A stretch of DNA of 64,000 nucleotides from positions 5,642,001 through 5,706,000 of the forward strand of contig NZ_CP098740.1 of assembly GCF_026167665.1 (NCBI RefSeq). The letters run 5' to 3'. Both the position numbers and the translations under genes were made by a program. The DNA comes from Streptomyces drozdowiczii (GTDB lineage Bacteria; Actinomycetota; Actinomycetes; Streptomycetales; Streptomycetaceae). Position 1 is the stretch's first letter, and each line of letters starts with the position of its first letter. The notes under the pieces are model-generated. The model did not search any database, was not told the DNA's origin, and saw nothing but the letters and a program-made list of their open reading frames with translations. Of the stretch, positions 30,502 through 40,354 are shown piece after piece.

Positions 30502-31293
30502 TCAGGCGAACGCGAGGTTGTAGAGGCCGCCCGCGAGCGCGCCGCCGATCAGGGGGCCGACGATCGGGACCCATGCGTAGCCCCAGTCGGAGCCGCCCTT
30601 GTTCGGCAGCGGAAGCAGCGCGTGCACGATACGCGGACCGAGGTCGCGCACCGGGTTGATCGCGTACCCCGTCGGCCCGCCGAGCGACAGGCCGATGCCG
30701 ACGACGACCAGGGCGGTGATCAGCGCGCCCAGCGTGCCGAGCCCGTTGCCGTCGTCGTTGAGGCCCTGGGTGAGGATGGCGAGCACCAGTACGACCGTGG
30801 CGATGACCTCGGTGAGGACGTTCTGCACCGCGTTGCGGATCTCGGGGCCCGTCGAGAAGACACCGAGGACCGGCCCCGCCTTGGGGGCCGCGGCCTGGTC
30901 GACCATGCCCTCTTCACCCGAGTGGGCGCGCAGGACGTCCTGATCCGTGAGGTGCGCCCGGAACTGTCCGTAGTAGGTGAGCCACACCAGCACCGCGCCG
31001 ATCATGGCGCCGAGGAGCTGGGAGGCGAGGTAGAGCGGTACGTCGCCCCACTTGGTGCCGCCCTCGATCGCCAGGCCGATGGTGACGGCCGGGTTGAGAT
31101 GCGCCCCCGACACGCCGCCGGCGAGATACGCGCCGGTCAGTACCGCGAAGCCCCACCCGAAGGTGATGGCGACCCAGCCGGCGTTCTGCGCCTTCGAGTG
31201 CTTGAGCGTGACGGCGGCACAGACACCGCCGCCGAGCAGGATGAGTACGGCGGTACCGATGGTCTCGCCGATGAAGATGTCGGAGCTGGACAC
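30502..31293 (-). CDS. glpF: Glycerol uptake facilitator (aquaglyceroporin)
   Basis: A 263-residue MIP-family channel with six membrane segments and two half-helix loops. The first loop has HLNPAVT; the second has [10 protein letters not shown], where the usual NPA is NPV followed by the Asp typical of glycerol channels. The GTG at 31293 follows AAAGGAG at good distance; a longer reading from 31392 has no ribosome site. It is the first gene of the glycerol operon, downstream of gylR and a 240-base regulatory region. Confidence 0.94.
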   Translation of the reverse strand: MSSSDIFIGETIGTAVLILLGGGVCAAVTLKHSKAQNAGWVAITFGWGFAVLTGAYLAGGVSGAHLNPAVTIGLAIEGGTKWGDVPLYLASQLLGAMIGAVLVWLTYYGQFRAHLTDQDVLRAHSGEEGMVDQAAAPKAGPVLGVFSTGPEIRNAVQNVLTEVIATVVLVLAILTQGLNDDGNGLGTLGALITALVVVGIGLSLGGPTGYAINPVRDLGPRIVHALLPLPNKGGSDWGYAWVPIVGPLIGGALAGGLYNLAFA

Positions 31294-31416
31294 CCGCGAC
31301 TCCTTTGTCCTTCGTCCAGGAAGCCGAACCCCGGGTCCCACCGGTGGTCCGCGCCCTCGTGTGAGGGCTTGGCCGGCCCTGGGCACCGTCACACCCTAAC
31401 GCGAATATCCGTTAAG

Positions 31417-31474
31417 TGTTCGACAATGCCGACCGGTGAACGGCAGTGTTTCTCCCGGGTGAAGGCAGCGTCAA
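31417..31474 (-). promoter_or_regulatory. Glycerol operon control region (GylR site and -35-like element)
   Basis: TGTTCGACAATGC at 31417-31429 is identical over 13 bases to a site at 32319-32331 before gylR. TTGACG on the minus strand at 31474-31469 is a good -35 candidate. The 13-mer lies downstream of it, as a repressor site would. Confidence 0.55.
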
Positions 31475-31533
31475 GAGGGATGTGACGTACGAATCGATCG
31501 TTACGAGGGAAGCCGGCCGGGTCCGCGGGCGGC

Positions 31534-32298
31534 TCAGAAGCGGCGGGCGCCCAGGTCCCGCGAGACCGCTCGGGCGCAGTCGCGGACCGCCGCGACCAGC
31601 TCCGGACGCAGCTCGCCGTCCTTGCAGACCCGCTCCACCGCACCCGTGACGGCTATGGCCCCCACCGGCATCCGGCGCCGGTCGTGGATCGGCGCGGCCA
31701 CCGCGGCCACGCCCTCCCAGGTCTCCTCCACGTCGGACCCCCAGCCCCGGGCCCGCACCAGGTCGAGCACCCCCTCGAACTCCTCGGCGCCGGTCACCGT
31801 CCGGGGCGTGAACGGCTGCCGCTCCGCCTCCATCGCCTCGGTGTGCGCCACCGGGTCGTACGCGGACAGCACCTTGCCCAGGGCCGTGGAGTGCAGCGGC
31901 TGCATCGCGCCCACCTCCAGGACCTGGCGGCTGTCGTCGGGGCGGAAGACGTGGTGGACGATGAGGACACCCTGTTGGTGGAGCACGCCGAGATGGACGC
32001 TCTCGCCGCTGGACCGGGCCAGGTCGTCCGTCCAGACCAGGGCCCTGGCCCGCAGCTCGTGGACGTCGAGGTAGCTGTTGCCCAGGCGGAGCAGCTCCGC
32101 GCCCAGCTGGTAGCGGCCGGAGGCGGTGTCCTGCTCCACGAAGCCCTCGTGCTGGAGGGTGCGCAGGATGCCGTGCGCGGTGCCCTTGGCCAGGCCCAGT
32201 GAGGAGGCGATGTCGGACAGCCCGAGCCGCCGCTCGCCGCCTGCCAGCAGGCGCAGCATCGCGGCCGCCCGCTCCAGCGACTGGATGTTCTTGGCCAT
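31534..32298 (-). CDS. gylR: IclR-family regulator of the glycerol operon
   Basis: A 254-residue repressor/activator. The winged helix (residues 3-65) contains NIQSLERAAAMLRLL, LGLSDIASSLGLAKGTAHG and LQHEGFVEQD. The IclR ligand domain follows with SGESVHLGVLHQ and AMQPLHSTALGKVL. Gene position immediately upstream of glpF-glpK-glpD and its length equal the S. coelicolor gylR as I recall it. ATG 32298 is chosen; a TTG 30 bases further upstream lies inside the candidate autoregulatory operator. It probably responds to glycerol 3-phosphate or glycerol. Confidence 0.94.
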   Translation of the reverse strand: MAKNIQSLERAAAMLRLLAGGERRLGLSDIASSLGLAKGTAHGILRTLQHEGFVEQDTASGRYQLGAELLRLGNSYLDVHELRARALVWTDDLARSSGESVHLGVLHQQGVLIVHHVFRPDDSRQVLEVGAMQPLHSTALGKVLSAYDPVAHTEAMEAERQPFTPRTVTGAEEFEGVLDLVRARGWGSDVEETWEGVAAVAAPIHDRRRMPVGAIAVTGAVERVCKDGELRPELVAAVRDCARAVSRDLGARRF

Positions 32299-32318
32299 CG
32301 CGCCGTACCCCTCCACCT

Positions 32319-32336
32319 TGTTCGACAATGCTGAAC
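32319..32336. promoter_or_regulatory. GylR autoregulatory operator candidate
   Basis: GTTCGACA-A-TGCTGAAC is a near-perfect 17-bp inverted repeat 20 bases ahead of gylR, sharing TGTTCGACAATGC with the region before glpF. Confidence 0.6.
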
Positions 32337-32536
32337 ACTATCGGCCGATGCCGACCCGCGCTCGACCGCGGGAGAAGTCCGCAGCACCCCGCGACACCGG
32401 ATCCCCCCGTCATCAGGATGCCGTCCGGCTCGTGGGACAGAGTGACGGCCCAGGTCGCGGCCCGGCTACCCTGGCCGGGTGCGCCTTCCGCCGAAGACGC
32501 AAAGCCGACAGCCGTCGCATTCCAGGGAGTACATCC

Positions 32537-35500
32537 ATGGCCTCGTCGCCGACCCCTTCCGCCGACAGCCGGAACCGAACCGCAGCCCTCCGTGAGGCGC
32601 TCGCCACCCGTGTGGTGGTGGCCGACGGCGCCATGGGCACCATGCTCCAGGCCCAGGACCCCACGCTCGCGGACTTCGAGAACCTCGAAGGCTGCAACGA
32701 GATCCTCAACCTCACCCGGCCGGACATCGTGCGCTCGGTCCACGAGGCGTATTTCGCCGTCGGCGTGGACTGCGTCGAGACCAACACCTTCGGGGCCAAC
32801 ACGGCGGCGCTCGGTGAGTACGACATTCCCGAGCGGGTCCACGAGCTGTCCGAGGCCGGTGCGCGCATCGCCCGCGAGGTCGCCGACGCGTACACCTCCT
32901 CCACCGGCGAGCAGCGCTGGGTGCTCGGCTCCATGGGCCCCGGCACCAAGCTGCCGACCCTCGGCCACATCGCGTACGCCACCGTCCGCGACGGCTTCCA
33001 GGCGAACGCCGAGGGCCTGATCGCCGGCGGCGCCGACGCGCTGATCGTGGAGACGACGCAGGACCTCCTCCAGACCAAGGCCGCCGTCCTCGGCGCCCGC
33101 CGCGCCCTCGACGCCCTCGGCAGCGACCTCCCGCTGCTGTGCTCCCTGGCCTTCGAGACGACCGGCACCATGCTCCTCGGCTCCGAGATCGGCGCGGCCC
33201 TGACCGCCCTGGAACCCCTCGGCATCGACATGATCGGCCTGAACTGCTCGACCGGTCCGGACGAGATGAGCGAGCACCTGCGCTACCTCACCCGGCACTC
33301 CCGCATCCCGCTGCTCTGCATGCCCAACGCCGGACTGCCGGTCCTCACCAAGGACGGCGCGCACTTCCCGCTCGACGCCGAGGGTCTGGCCGACGCGCAG
33401 GAGACCTTCGTCCAGGAGTACGGCCTCTCGCTGGTCGGCGGCTGCTGCGGGACGACCCCGGAGCACCTGCGCCAGGTCGTCGAGCGGGTACGCGGCACGG
33501 CCCCGGGCGCCCGCGACCCGCGCCCCGAGCCCGGCGCCGCCTCGCTCTACCAGACCATCCCGTTCCGCCAGGACACCGCGTACCTGGCGATCGGTGAGCG
33601 TACGAACGCCAACGGGTCCAAGAAGTTCCGCGAGGCCATGCTGGAGGCCCGCTGGGACGACTGCGTGGAGATGGCCCGCGACCAGATCCGCGAGGGCGCG
33701 CACATGCTCGACCTGTGCGTCGACTACGTGGGCCGCGACGGCGTCGCCGACATGGACGAGCTGGCCGGCCGCTTCGCCACCGCCTCCACCCTGCCGATCG
33801 TCCTGGACTCCACGGAACTGCCCGTGCTCCGGGCGGGCCTGGAGAAGCTGGGCGGCCGCGCGGTCCTCAACTCCGTCAACTACGAGGACGGGGACGGCCC
33901 CGAGTCCCGCTTCGCCAAGGTCACCCAGCTGGCCGCCGAGCACGGCGCGGCGCTCATCGCGCTGACCATCGACGAGGAGGGCCAGGCCCGTACGGCCGAG
34001 CACAAGGTCGCCATCGCCGAACGGCTCATCGCGGACCTGACCGGCACCTGGGGCATCCAGGAGTCGGACATCCTCATCGACACCCTGACCTTCACCATCT
34101 GCACCGGTCAGGAGGAGTCCCGCAAGGACGGCATCGCCACCATCGAGGCGATCCGCGAGCTGAAGAAGCGCCACCCGGACGTGCAGACCACGCTCGGCCT
34201 CTCCAACATCTCCTTCGGCCTCAACCCGGCCGCCCGCGTCGTGCTGAACTCGGTCTTCCTGGACGAGTGCGTGAAGGCCGGGCTGGACTCCGCGATCGTG
34301 CACGCCTCGAAGATCCTGCCGATCGCGCGCCTCGAGGAGGAGCAGGTCAAGGTCGCGCTGGACCTGATCTACGACCGGCGCGCCGAGGGCTACGACCCCT
34401 CCAGAGGCTCATGGAGCTGTTCGAGGGCGTCAACATGAAGTCGCTCAAGGAGGGCAAGGCCGAGGAGCTGGCCGCCCTGCCGCTGGACGAGCGGCTTCAG
34501 CGCCGGATCATCGACGGCGAGAAGAACGGCCTGGAGGACGACCTCTCCGAGGCGCTGAAGGACACGCCGGCGCTCGACATCGTCAACAACACCCTCCTGG
34601 AGGGCATGAAGGTCGTCGGTGAGCTGTTCGGCTCCGGCCAGATGCAGCTGCCGTTCGTCCTCCAGTCCGCCGAGGTCATGAAGAGCGCGGTCGCCTACCT
34701 CGAACCGCACATGGAGAAGTCGGACGCCGAGGGCAAGGGCACCATCGTCCTGGCCACCGTCCGCGGCGACGTCCACGACATCGGCAAGAACCTCGTCGAC
34801 ATCATCCTCTCCAACAACGGGTTCAACGTCGTCAACATCGGCATCAAGCAGCCCGTCTCCGCGATCCTGGAGGCCGCCGAGGAGCACAAGGCCGACGTCA
34901 TCGGGATGTCCGGCCTCCTCGTCAAGTCCACGGTGATCATGAAGGAGAACCTGGAGGAGCTGAACCAGCGCAAGCTGGCCGCCGACTACCCGGTCATCCT
35001 CGGCGGGGCCGCACTCACCCGCGCCTATGTGGAGCAGGACCTGCACGAGATCTACGAGGGCGAGGTGCGCTACGCGCGCGACGCCTTCGAGGGCCTGCGC
35101 CTGATGGACGCGCTCATCGCCGTCAAGCGCGGCGTGCCCGGCGCCACGCTGCCCGAGCTGAAGCAGCGCCGCGTCCCCAAGCGGGACACCGCCGTCCTGG
35201 AGGTGGCCGAGCCGGAGGAGGGCGTCCGCTCCGACGTCTCCGTCACCAACCCGGTCCCCTCCCCGCCGTTCTGGGGCAGCCGGGTCGTCAAGGGCATCCA
35301 GCTCAAGGAGTACGCCTCCTGGCTGGACGAGGGCGCCCTCTTCAAGGGCCAGTGGGGCCTCAAGCAGGCCAGGGCCGGCGACGGACCCACGTACGAGGAG
35401 CTGGCCGAGAGCGAGGGACGCCCGCGGCTGCGCGGCCTCCTCGACCGCCTCCAGACGGAGAACCTGCTCGAAGCGGCCGTCGTCTACGGCTACTACCCCT

Positions 35501-36048
35501 GCGTCTCCAAGGGCGACGACCTGATCCTGCTCCACGAGGACGGCTCCGAGCGCACCCGCTTCACCTTCCCGCGCCAGCGCCGCGGCCGCCGCCTCTGCCT
35601 GGCGGACTTCTTCCGCCCCGAGGAGTCCGGCGAGACGGACGTCGTCGGCCTCCAGGTCGTCACCGTCGGCTCCAGGATCGGCGGCGAGACCGCCAAGCTC
35701 TTCGAGGCCAACGCCTACCGCGACTACCTGGAGCTGCACGGCCTCTCCGTCCAGCTCGCCGAGGCGCTGGCCGAGTACTGGCACGCCCGGGTCCGCTCGG
35801 AGCTGGGCTTCGCGGGGGAGGACCCGGCGGAGGTCGAGGACATGTTCGCCCTGAAGTACCGGGGCGCGCGCTTCTCGCTCGGCTACGGCGCCTGCCCGGA
35901 CCTGGAGGACCGCGCCAAGATCGCGGACCTGCTCCAGCCGGAGCGGATCGGCGTCCACCTCTCCGAGGAGTTCCAGCTGCACCCCGAGCAGTCGACCGAC
36001 GCGATCGTCATCCACCACCCCGAGGCGAAGTACTTCAACGCGCGGTAA
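32537..36048 (+). pseudogene. metH: Cobalamin-dependent methionine synthase, interrupted by a one-base frameshift
   Basis: MetH transfers a methyl group from methyl-tetrahydrofolate to homocysteine through B12. All four modules are visible. The homocysteine domain has zinc Cys in GLNCSTG and GGCCGTT. The folate domain begins IGERTNANGSKKF. The B12 domain has DVHDIGKN near residue 747. The activation domain ends at 36048. After codon 619 the frame breaks at CCCC (34396-34399): the first frame stops at 34438 (633 residues), and the family sequence resumes in the next frame (LQRLMELFEG). One extra C restores a 1170-residue protein. It is either a sequence error, a true mutation, or a split gene with re-initiation at ATG 34411. 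Ribosome site AGGGAG precedes ATG 32537. Confidence 0.9.
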
Positions 36049-36102
36049 GAGTCCGTTCGACGCGTCGTAGCCGATCACGTCGTACACTGGTCGGTCCAGC
36101 GC

Positions 36103-36140
36103 AGGCCGGTCGCCCATCCTCCGGGACGGGTGGCCGGCCT
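36103..36140 (+). terminator. Possible terminator after metH
   Basis: AGGCCGG at 36103-36109 pairs with CCGGCCT at 36134-36140, with an imperfect inner stem, followed by TCTCGTCC. Confidence 0.45.
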
Positions 36141-36167
36141 TCTCGTCCCTGATGGAAGGTGTGCCGG

Positions 36168-36860
36168 ATGACCAGTACGGTTCCCGCGTCCCTGACCCGC
36201 ACGGCGGAGGGCGCTGCCCTCCAGGCCGTCTTTCTCGACATGGACGGCACCCTGGTCGACACCGAGGGCTTCTGGTGGGACGTCGAGGTCGAGGTCTTCG
36301 CCGGCCTCGGCCACCGGCTGGACGAGGCATGGCGCGACGTGGTCGTCGGCGGGCCCATGTCGCGCAGCACCGGGTACCTCATCGAGGCGACCGGCGCGGA
36401 CATCACCCTCGACGAGGCCGCCGTACTGCTCAACGACCGCTTCGAGAAGCGCATCGGCAACGGGGTGCCGCTGATGCCCGGCGCCGCCCGCCTCCTCGCC
36501 GAACTGCGCCGGCACGAGATCCCCACCGCCCTCGTCTCCGCCTCGCACCGCCGCATCATCGACCGGGTCCTGGACTCGGTGGGCCACCACCACTTCGCGC
36601 TCACCGTCGCCGGCGACGAGGTCACCCGCACCAAGCCGCACCCCGAGCCTTACCTCACCGCCGCGCGCGGCTTCGGCGCCGACCCCCGGATGTGCGCCGT
36701 CATCGAGGACACCGCGACCGGGGTGGCCGCCGCCGAGGCCGCCGGCTGCCGGGTGGTCGCCGTGCCCTCGGTCTCCCCGATCGCCCCCGCCGAGGGCCGG
36801 GTGGTCGTGGGATCGCTGGAGGAAGTGAATCTCACATTCCTCCGGAACCTCATCAACTGA
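36168..36860 (+). CDS. HAD-family hydrolase (beta-phosphoglucomutase-like subgroup)
   Basis: A 230-residue cytoplasmic phosphatase or phosphomutase. Motif I is FLDMDGTLVDTEGFWW with the nucleophile and acid Asp pair. Motif II is TALVSASH, motif III Lys is in TRTKPHPEPYL, and motif IV is CAVIEDTATGVAAAEAAG. The helical cap lies between motifs I and II. ATG 36168 has TGGAAGG upstream. It follows metH on the same strand, but a candidate terminator lies between them. Small phosphorylated sugars or nucleotides are typical substrates; none can be named here. Confidence 0.92.
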   Translation: MTSTVPASLTRTAEGAALQAVFLDMDGTLVDTEGFWWDVEVEVFAGLGHRLDEAWRDVVVGGPMSRSTGYLIEATGADITLDEAAVLLNDRFEKRIGNGVPLMPGAARLLAELRRHEIPTALVSASHRRIIDRVLDSVGHHHFALTVAGDEVTRTKPHPEPYLTAARGFGADPRMCAVIEDTATGVAAAEAAGCRVVAVPSVSPIAPAEGRVVVGSLEEVNLTFLRNLIN

Positions 36861-37017
36861 ATGCGCCGGCGCGGGCACCGAGAGTATTCCTGTGAATGAA
36901 AGGAAAAGCTCTCGCGGTGGCCGTGCGAAAGAATTCCGCGCGCGACCCCCGTCCCATATTCCGGAACGCGCCCGCTAATGTATTTCTCCCTGAACCGATG
37001 AGGGAGAACGGCCCATC

Positions 37018-38622
37018 ATGAAACGCAAGACCCTGGTGCTGCCGGCTGTCGCGGGCCTCCTGGCGCCCGTGCTCGCCGGCTGCGGTACGGCGGGCGGCGG
37101 CACCACGGGGAGCGGCAGCGACGGCATCGTCGTCGGCACCACGGACCGGATCGCCGCCTCCGCCGAAGCGCCCGCCCCCCTCGACCCGGCCGTCGGCTAC
37201 GAGGCGGGCGTCTGGAACGTGCTGCGGCAGACCGTGCAGACCCTGATGGCCACCCCGCGCGGCGGCGGCCTCCCGGTCCCCGAGGCGGCCGAGAGCTGCG
37301 GCTTCACGGACCGCGAGAGCGAGAGCTACCGCTGCCGGCTGCGCGCCGGACTCACCTTCGCGGACGGCACCCCCGTCACCGCCGACGACGTCAAGTACTC
37401 CCTCGACCGGGTCCGGCGCATCAAGTCCGCGAACGGGCCCGCCGCCCTCCTGGAGAACATCGACACCGTCGAGACCGCCGGTGCCCGCGAGGTCGTCTTC
37501 CACCTCAAGACGCCCGACGCCACCTTCCCGTACAAGCTCGCCACCCCGCCCGCCGGAATCGTTCCGCGCGACCGGTACCCCGCGAATTCCGCCCGCAGGG
37601 GATTCCAGGTGGACGGCTCGGGGCCGTACACCATGAAACCGGAAGTGAAATCCGGGCGGGTTGTGAAAATCGCCTTCACCAGGAATCCCCATTACCGGGG
37701 GAGCTACGAGGTGCGCAGCGGATCCGTCGAACTCGATCTCTTTCCCGACGCCACCGCGATGGGCAAGGCGTTCGACGCCGAGAAGATCGGCATGATGGCC
37801 CGCACCATCTCCACCGACCGGGCCCAGAAGATGCTGGCCAAGCCCGAGAACGGGATCCGGCTCACCGAGATGCCCGGACTCGCCATCAGCTACCTCGGCT
37901 TCGACACCGAGGAACCCGCCCTCCGGAACAAGGCCGTCCGCCAGGCCATCGCCCAGGTGGTCGACCGGGGCAGGATCGCGAGCGAGGTCTACGGCACCAC
38001 CGTCGAACCGCTCTACTCACTCATCCCGAGCGGGATCACCGCCCACGACAACGCGTTCTACAGCACCTACGGCGAACCCAGCGCCGCCAAGGCCGCCGCC
38101 CTCCTCAGGAAGGCCGGGATCCGGACCCCCGTGCGCTTCACCCTGCACTACACCGACGACCACTACGGCCGGGACACCGCCACCGAGTTCCAGGCGCTGA
38201 AGAAGCAGCTCAACGACACCGGGCTCTTCGACGTCACCGTCGAGGGCACCCCCTGGACCCGCTACCGCCCCGCCGAACTCCGCGGTGACTACGCCGCCTA
38301 CGGCATGGGCTGGTTCCCCGACTTCCCGGACCCGGACAACTACACGGCGCCCTTCCTCGGCCCGGACAACTTCCTCGGCTCGCCCTACACCTCCACCGAG
38401 GCCCGGGACCTCATCGCGCACTCCCGCCGACAGGCCGACCGGAGCGACGCCGCGCCCGCCTTCGAACGGCTCCAGGACATCGTCGCCCGGGACGTACCCG
38501 TCCTCCCGCTCTGGCAGGGCAAGCAGTACGTCGCCTCCCGCGAGGAGCTGAGCGGCGTCGAATGGGCCGTCGACTCGGGCGCCGACCTCCACCTCTGGGA
38601 ACTGGGCCGGGGCACCGACTAG
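37018..38622 (+). CDS. Family 5 (oligopeptide/nickel type) ABC transporter substrate-binding lipoprotein
   Basis: A 534-residue extracytoplasmic binding lipoprotein. The lipobox LAGC places the lipid on Cys22, followed by a Gly/Ser-rich tether. SBP_bac_5 features include LTFADGTPVTADDVKYSLDR, FQVDGSGPYTMK and LRNKAVRQAIAQVVDRG. GAGGGAG precedes the ATG. No permease or ATPase genes are next to it, so it must serve a transporter encoded elsewhere. The 120 bases upstream and the stretch 37560-37740 look less GC-rich than the neighbours, which hints at recent acquisition but is not proof. Confidence 0.9.
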   Translation: MKRKTLVLPAVAGLLAPVLAGCGTAGGGTTGSGSDGIVVGTTDRIAASAEAPAPLDPAVGYEAGVWNVLRQTVQTLMATPRGGGLPVPEAAESCGFTDRESESYRCRLRAGLTFADGTPVTADDVKYSLDRVRRIKSANGPAALLENIDTVETAGAREVVFHLKTPDATFPYKLATPPAGIVPRDRYPANSARRGFQVDGSGPYTMKPEVKSGRVVKIAFTRNPHYRGSYEVRSGSVELDLFPDATAMGKAFDAEKIGMMARTISTDRAQKMLAKPENGIRLTEMPGLAISYLGFDTEEPALRNKAVRQAIAQVVDRGRIASEVYGTTVEPLYSLIPSGITAHDNAFYSTYGEPSAAKAAALLRKAGIRTPVRFTLHYTDDHYGRDTATEFQALKKQLNDTGLFDVTVEGTPWTRYRPAELRGDYAAYGMGWFPDFPDPDNYTAPFLGPDNFLGSPYTSTEARDLIAHSRRQADRSDAAPAFERLQDIVARDVPVLPLWQGKQYVASREELSGVEWAVDSGADLHLWELGRGTD

Positions 38623-38625
38623 GAC

Positions 38626-38672
38626 AGGCCCTGGCGCCCCGGTGTCACTGCGCGCCGGGGCGCACCAGGCCG
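38626..38672. terminator. Hairpin between convergent genes
   Basis: 9-bp stem GCGCCCCGG (38634-38642) with CCGGGGCGC (38655-38663), extended imperfectly by GGCC arms. It overlaps the last codons of the response regulator gene. Confidence 0.4.
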
Positions 38673-39316
38673 CTCTCGTACGCGTACACCGCGGCCTGGA
38701 CCCGGTCGCGCAGGCCCAGCTTCGTCAGCACATGGCCCACATGGGTCTTCACCGTCGTCTCGCTGACGAACAGGTCGGCGGCGATCTCCGCGTTCGACAG
38801 GCCGCGCGCCACCAGCTTCAGCACCTCGACCTCGCGGTCCGTCAGCGTGTGCAGCGTGTCCGGCACGGGCTCCTCGCCCGACGGCAGGTGGTCCGCGTAC
38901 TTGTCGAGCAGCCGGCGCGTCACGCTCGGGGCGAGCATCGCCTCACCGCCCGCCACCACCCGGATCGCCTGCACCAGCTCATCGGCCGGCGCGTCCTTCA
39001 GCAGGAAGCCGCTCGCCCCGGCGCGCAGCGCCTCCACCACGTACTCGTCCAGGTCGAAGGTGGTCAGCACCAGCACCTTCGCCGGACCGTCCCGGCCGGG
39101 ACCGGTGATCTGCCGGGTCGCCTCGACGCCGTCCATGCGCGGCATCCGGATGTCCATCAGCACCACATCGGGCTGGAGCGCGCGCACCTGGTCCAGAGCC
39201 TGGAGACCGTCACCGGCCTCACCCACCACCGCCAGATCGCCCTCGGCCTCCAGGATCATCCGGAAGCCCGTGCGCAGCAGCGGTTGGTCGTCGACCAGAA
39301 GGACGCGGATAGCCAC
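38645..39316 (-). CDS. NarL/LuxR-family response regulator
   Basis: A 223-residue two-component regulator. The receiver domain (1-120) has LLVDDQPLLR with the acidic pair, phospho-acceptor Asp in VVLMDIRMPRMDG, Thr in LTTFD and Lys in LLKDAP. The C-terminal LuxR helix-turn-helix is LTDREVEVLKLVARGLSNAEIA with VSETTVKTHVGHVLTKLGL. No histidine kinase gene is adjacent, so it is an orphan in this window. It starts 9 bases after the stop of the RecB-like nuclease gene, suggesting co-transcription. Confidence 0.93.
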   Translation of the reverse strand: MAIRVLLVDDQPLLRTGFRMILEAEGDLAVVGEAGDGLQALDQVRALQPDVVLMDIRMPRMDGVEATRQITGPGRDGPAKVLVLTTFDLDEYVVEALRAGASGFLLKDAPADELVQAIRVVAGGEAMLAPSVTRRLLDKYADHLPSGEEPVPDTLHTLTDREVEVLKLVARGLSNAEIAADLFVSETTVKTHVGHVLTKLGLRDRVQAAVYAYESGLVRPGAQ

Positions 39317-39325
39317 CAGATCTCC

Positions 39326-40249
39326 TCAATGCCCGTCGAGGGCCACAGGCCGGCCGGCCTCGGCCCGGACCGGCTCCATTCTGCCCTGGTCATCCTCCGC
39401 CGCACCGGCCGGGCGGACCGTCAGCGGATACACCGGGGGAGTCCCGCCGAATTCCGGACAGAGCGCCTGGTGGTCGCACCAGCCGCACAGCTTCGTCGGA
39501 CGCGGCCGCCACTCGCCCGTCCGCGTCGCCAGCGAGATCGCCTCCCACAGCGCCAGCAGCTTGCGCTCCACCCGCTCCAGGTCCGCCACCACCGGGTCGT
39601 ACGTCAGCACGTCACCGCTGCCCAGATAGACCAGCTGGAGCCGGCGCGGCACCACGCCCTTCAGCCGCCAGATCACCAGCGCGTAGAACTTCATCTGGAA
39701 CAGCGCGCCCTCCGCGTACTCCGGACGCGGCGCCTTCCCCGTCTTGTAGTCCACGATCCGGACGTCGCCCGTCGGCGCCACGTCGATGCGGTCGATCACC
39801 CCGCGCAGCCGCAGCCCCGACTCCAGCTCCGTCTCCACGAACAGCTCGCGCTCCGCCGGCTCCAGACGCGTCGGGTCCTCCAGCGAGAACCAGCGCTCCA
39901 CCAGCCGCTCCGCCTGGGCCAGCCACCCCGCCAGCCGCTCGCCCCCCGGATCCTCCGCGAACAGCTCGCCCAGCTCCGGCTTCGACTCCAGCAGCCGGTC
40001 CCACTGCCCCGGAATCAGTGCCGTCGCCCGGCCCGGCGTGCGCTCCGCCGCGGGGTTGTCGAACAGCCGCTCAAGCACCGCATGGACCAGCGTCCCCCGG
40101 GTAGCCGCCTCGCTGGGCTTCTGCGGCAGCTTGTCGATCACACGGAAGCGGTACAGCAGGGGGCACTGCATGAAATCGCTCGCCCGCGAAGGGGAGAGCG
40201 AGGAAGGCGGCTGCGGCACCGGCTGGGACGGCGGCGGAACGGAGGTCAT
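39326..40249 (-). CDS. RecB-family PD-(D/E)XK exonuclease with probable Fe-S cluster
   Basis: A 307-residue nuclease. The catalytic core reads VRIVDYKTGKAPRPEYAEG, with the acidic residue in RGVIDRIDV and His in GTLVHAVLERL. One Cys near the N-terminus (Cys29 in FMQCPLLY) and three near the C-terminus (LCGWCDHQALCPEF) form the pattern that binds a 4Fe-4S cluster in AddB and Cas4 nucleases. It stands alone without helicase domains. The gene is divergent from the M50 protease gene and followed at 9 bases by the response regulator. Confidence 0.9.
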   Translation of the reverse strand: MTSVPPPSQPVPQPPSSLSPSRASDFMQCPLLYRFRVIDKLPQKPSEAATRGTLVHAVLERLFDNPAAERTPGRATALIPGQWDRLLESKPELGELFAEDPGGERLAGWLAQAERLVERWFSLEDPTRLEPAERELFVETELESGLRLRGVIDRIDVAPTGDVRIVDYKTGKAPRPEYAEGALFQMKFYALVIWRLKGVVPRRLQLVYLGSGDVLTYDPVVADLERVERKLLALWEAISLATRTGEWRPRPTKLCGWCDHQALCPEFGGTPPVYPLTVRPAGAAEDDQGRMEPVRAEAGRPVALDGH

Positions 40250-40354
40250 GCGAAGACCCTACGACCCGCCACTGACACCAACCGGCATACCATCGACCAC
40301 AGACCCTCGAACACCGCATCATCGTGCCGAAAGGCACCGAACCGAAGGGACCTC

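Noticed and set aside
32490..32515. GACGCAAAGCC before metH resembles part of a cyclic-di-GMP (GEMM) riboswitch
   Set aside because: The AAACC receptor segment and the two paired helices of that riboswitch are missing. I also saw no B12-riboswitch or SAH-riboswitch core in 32340-32536.
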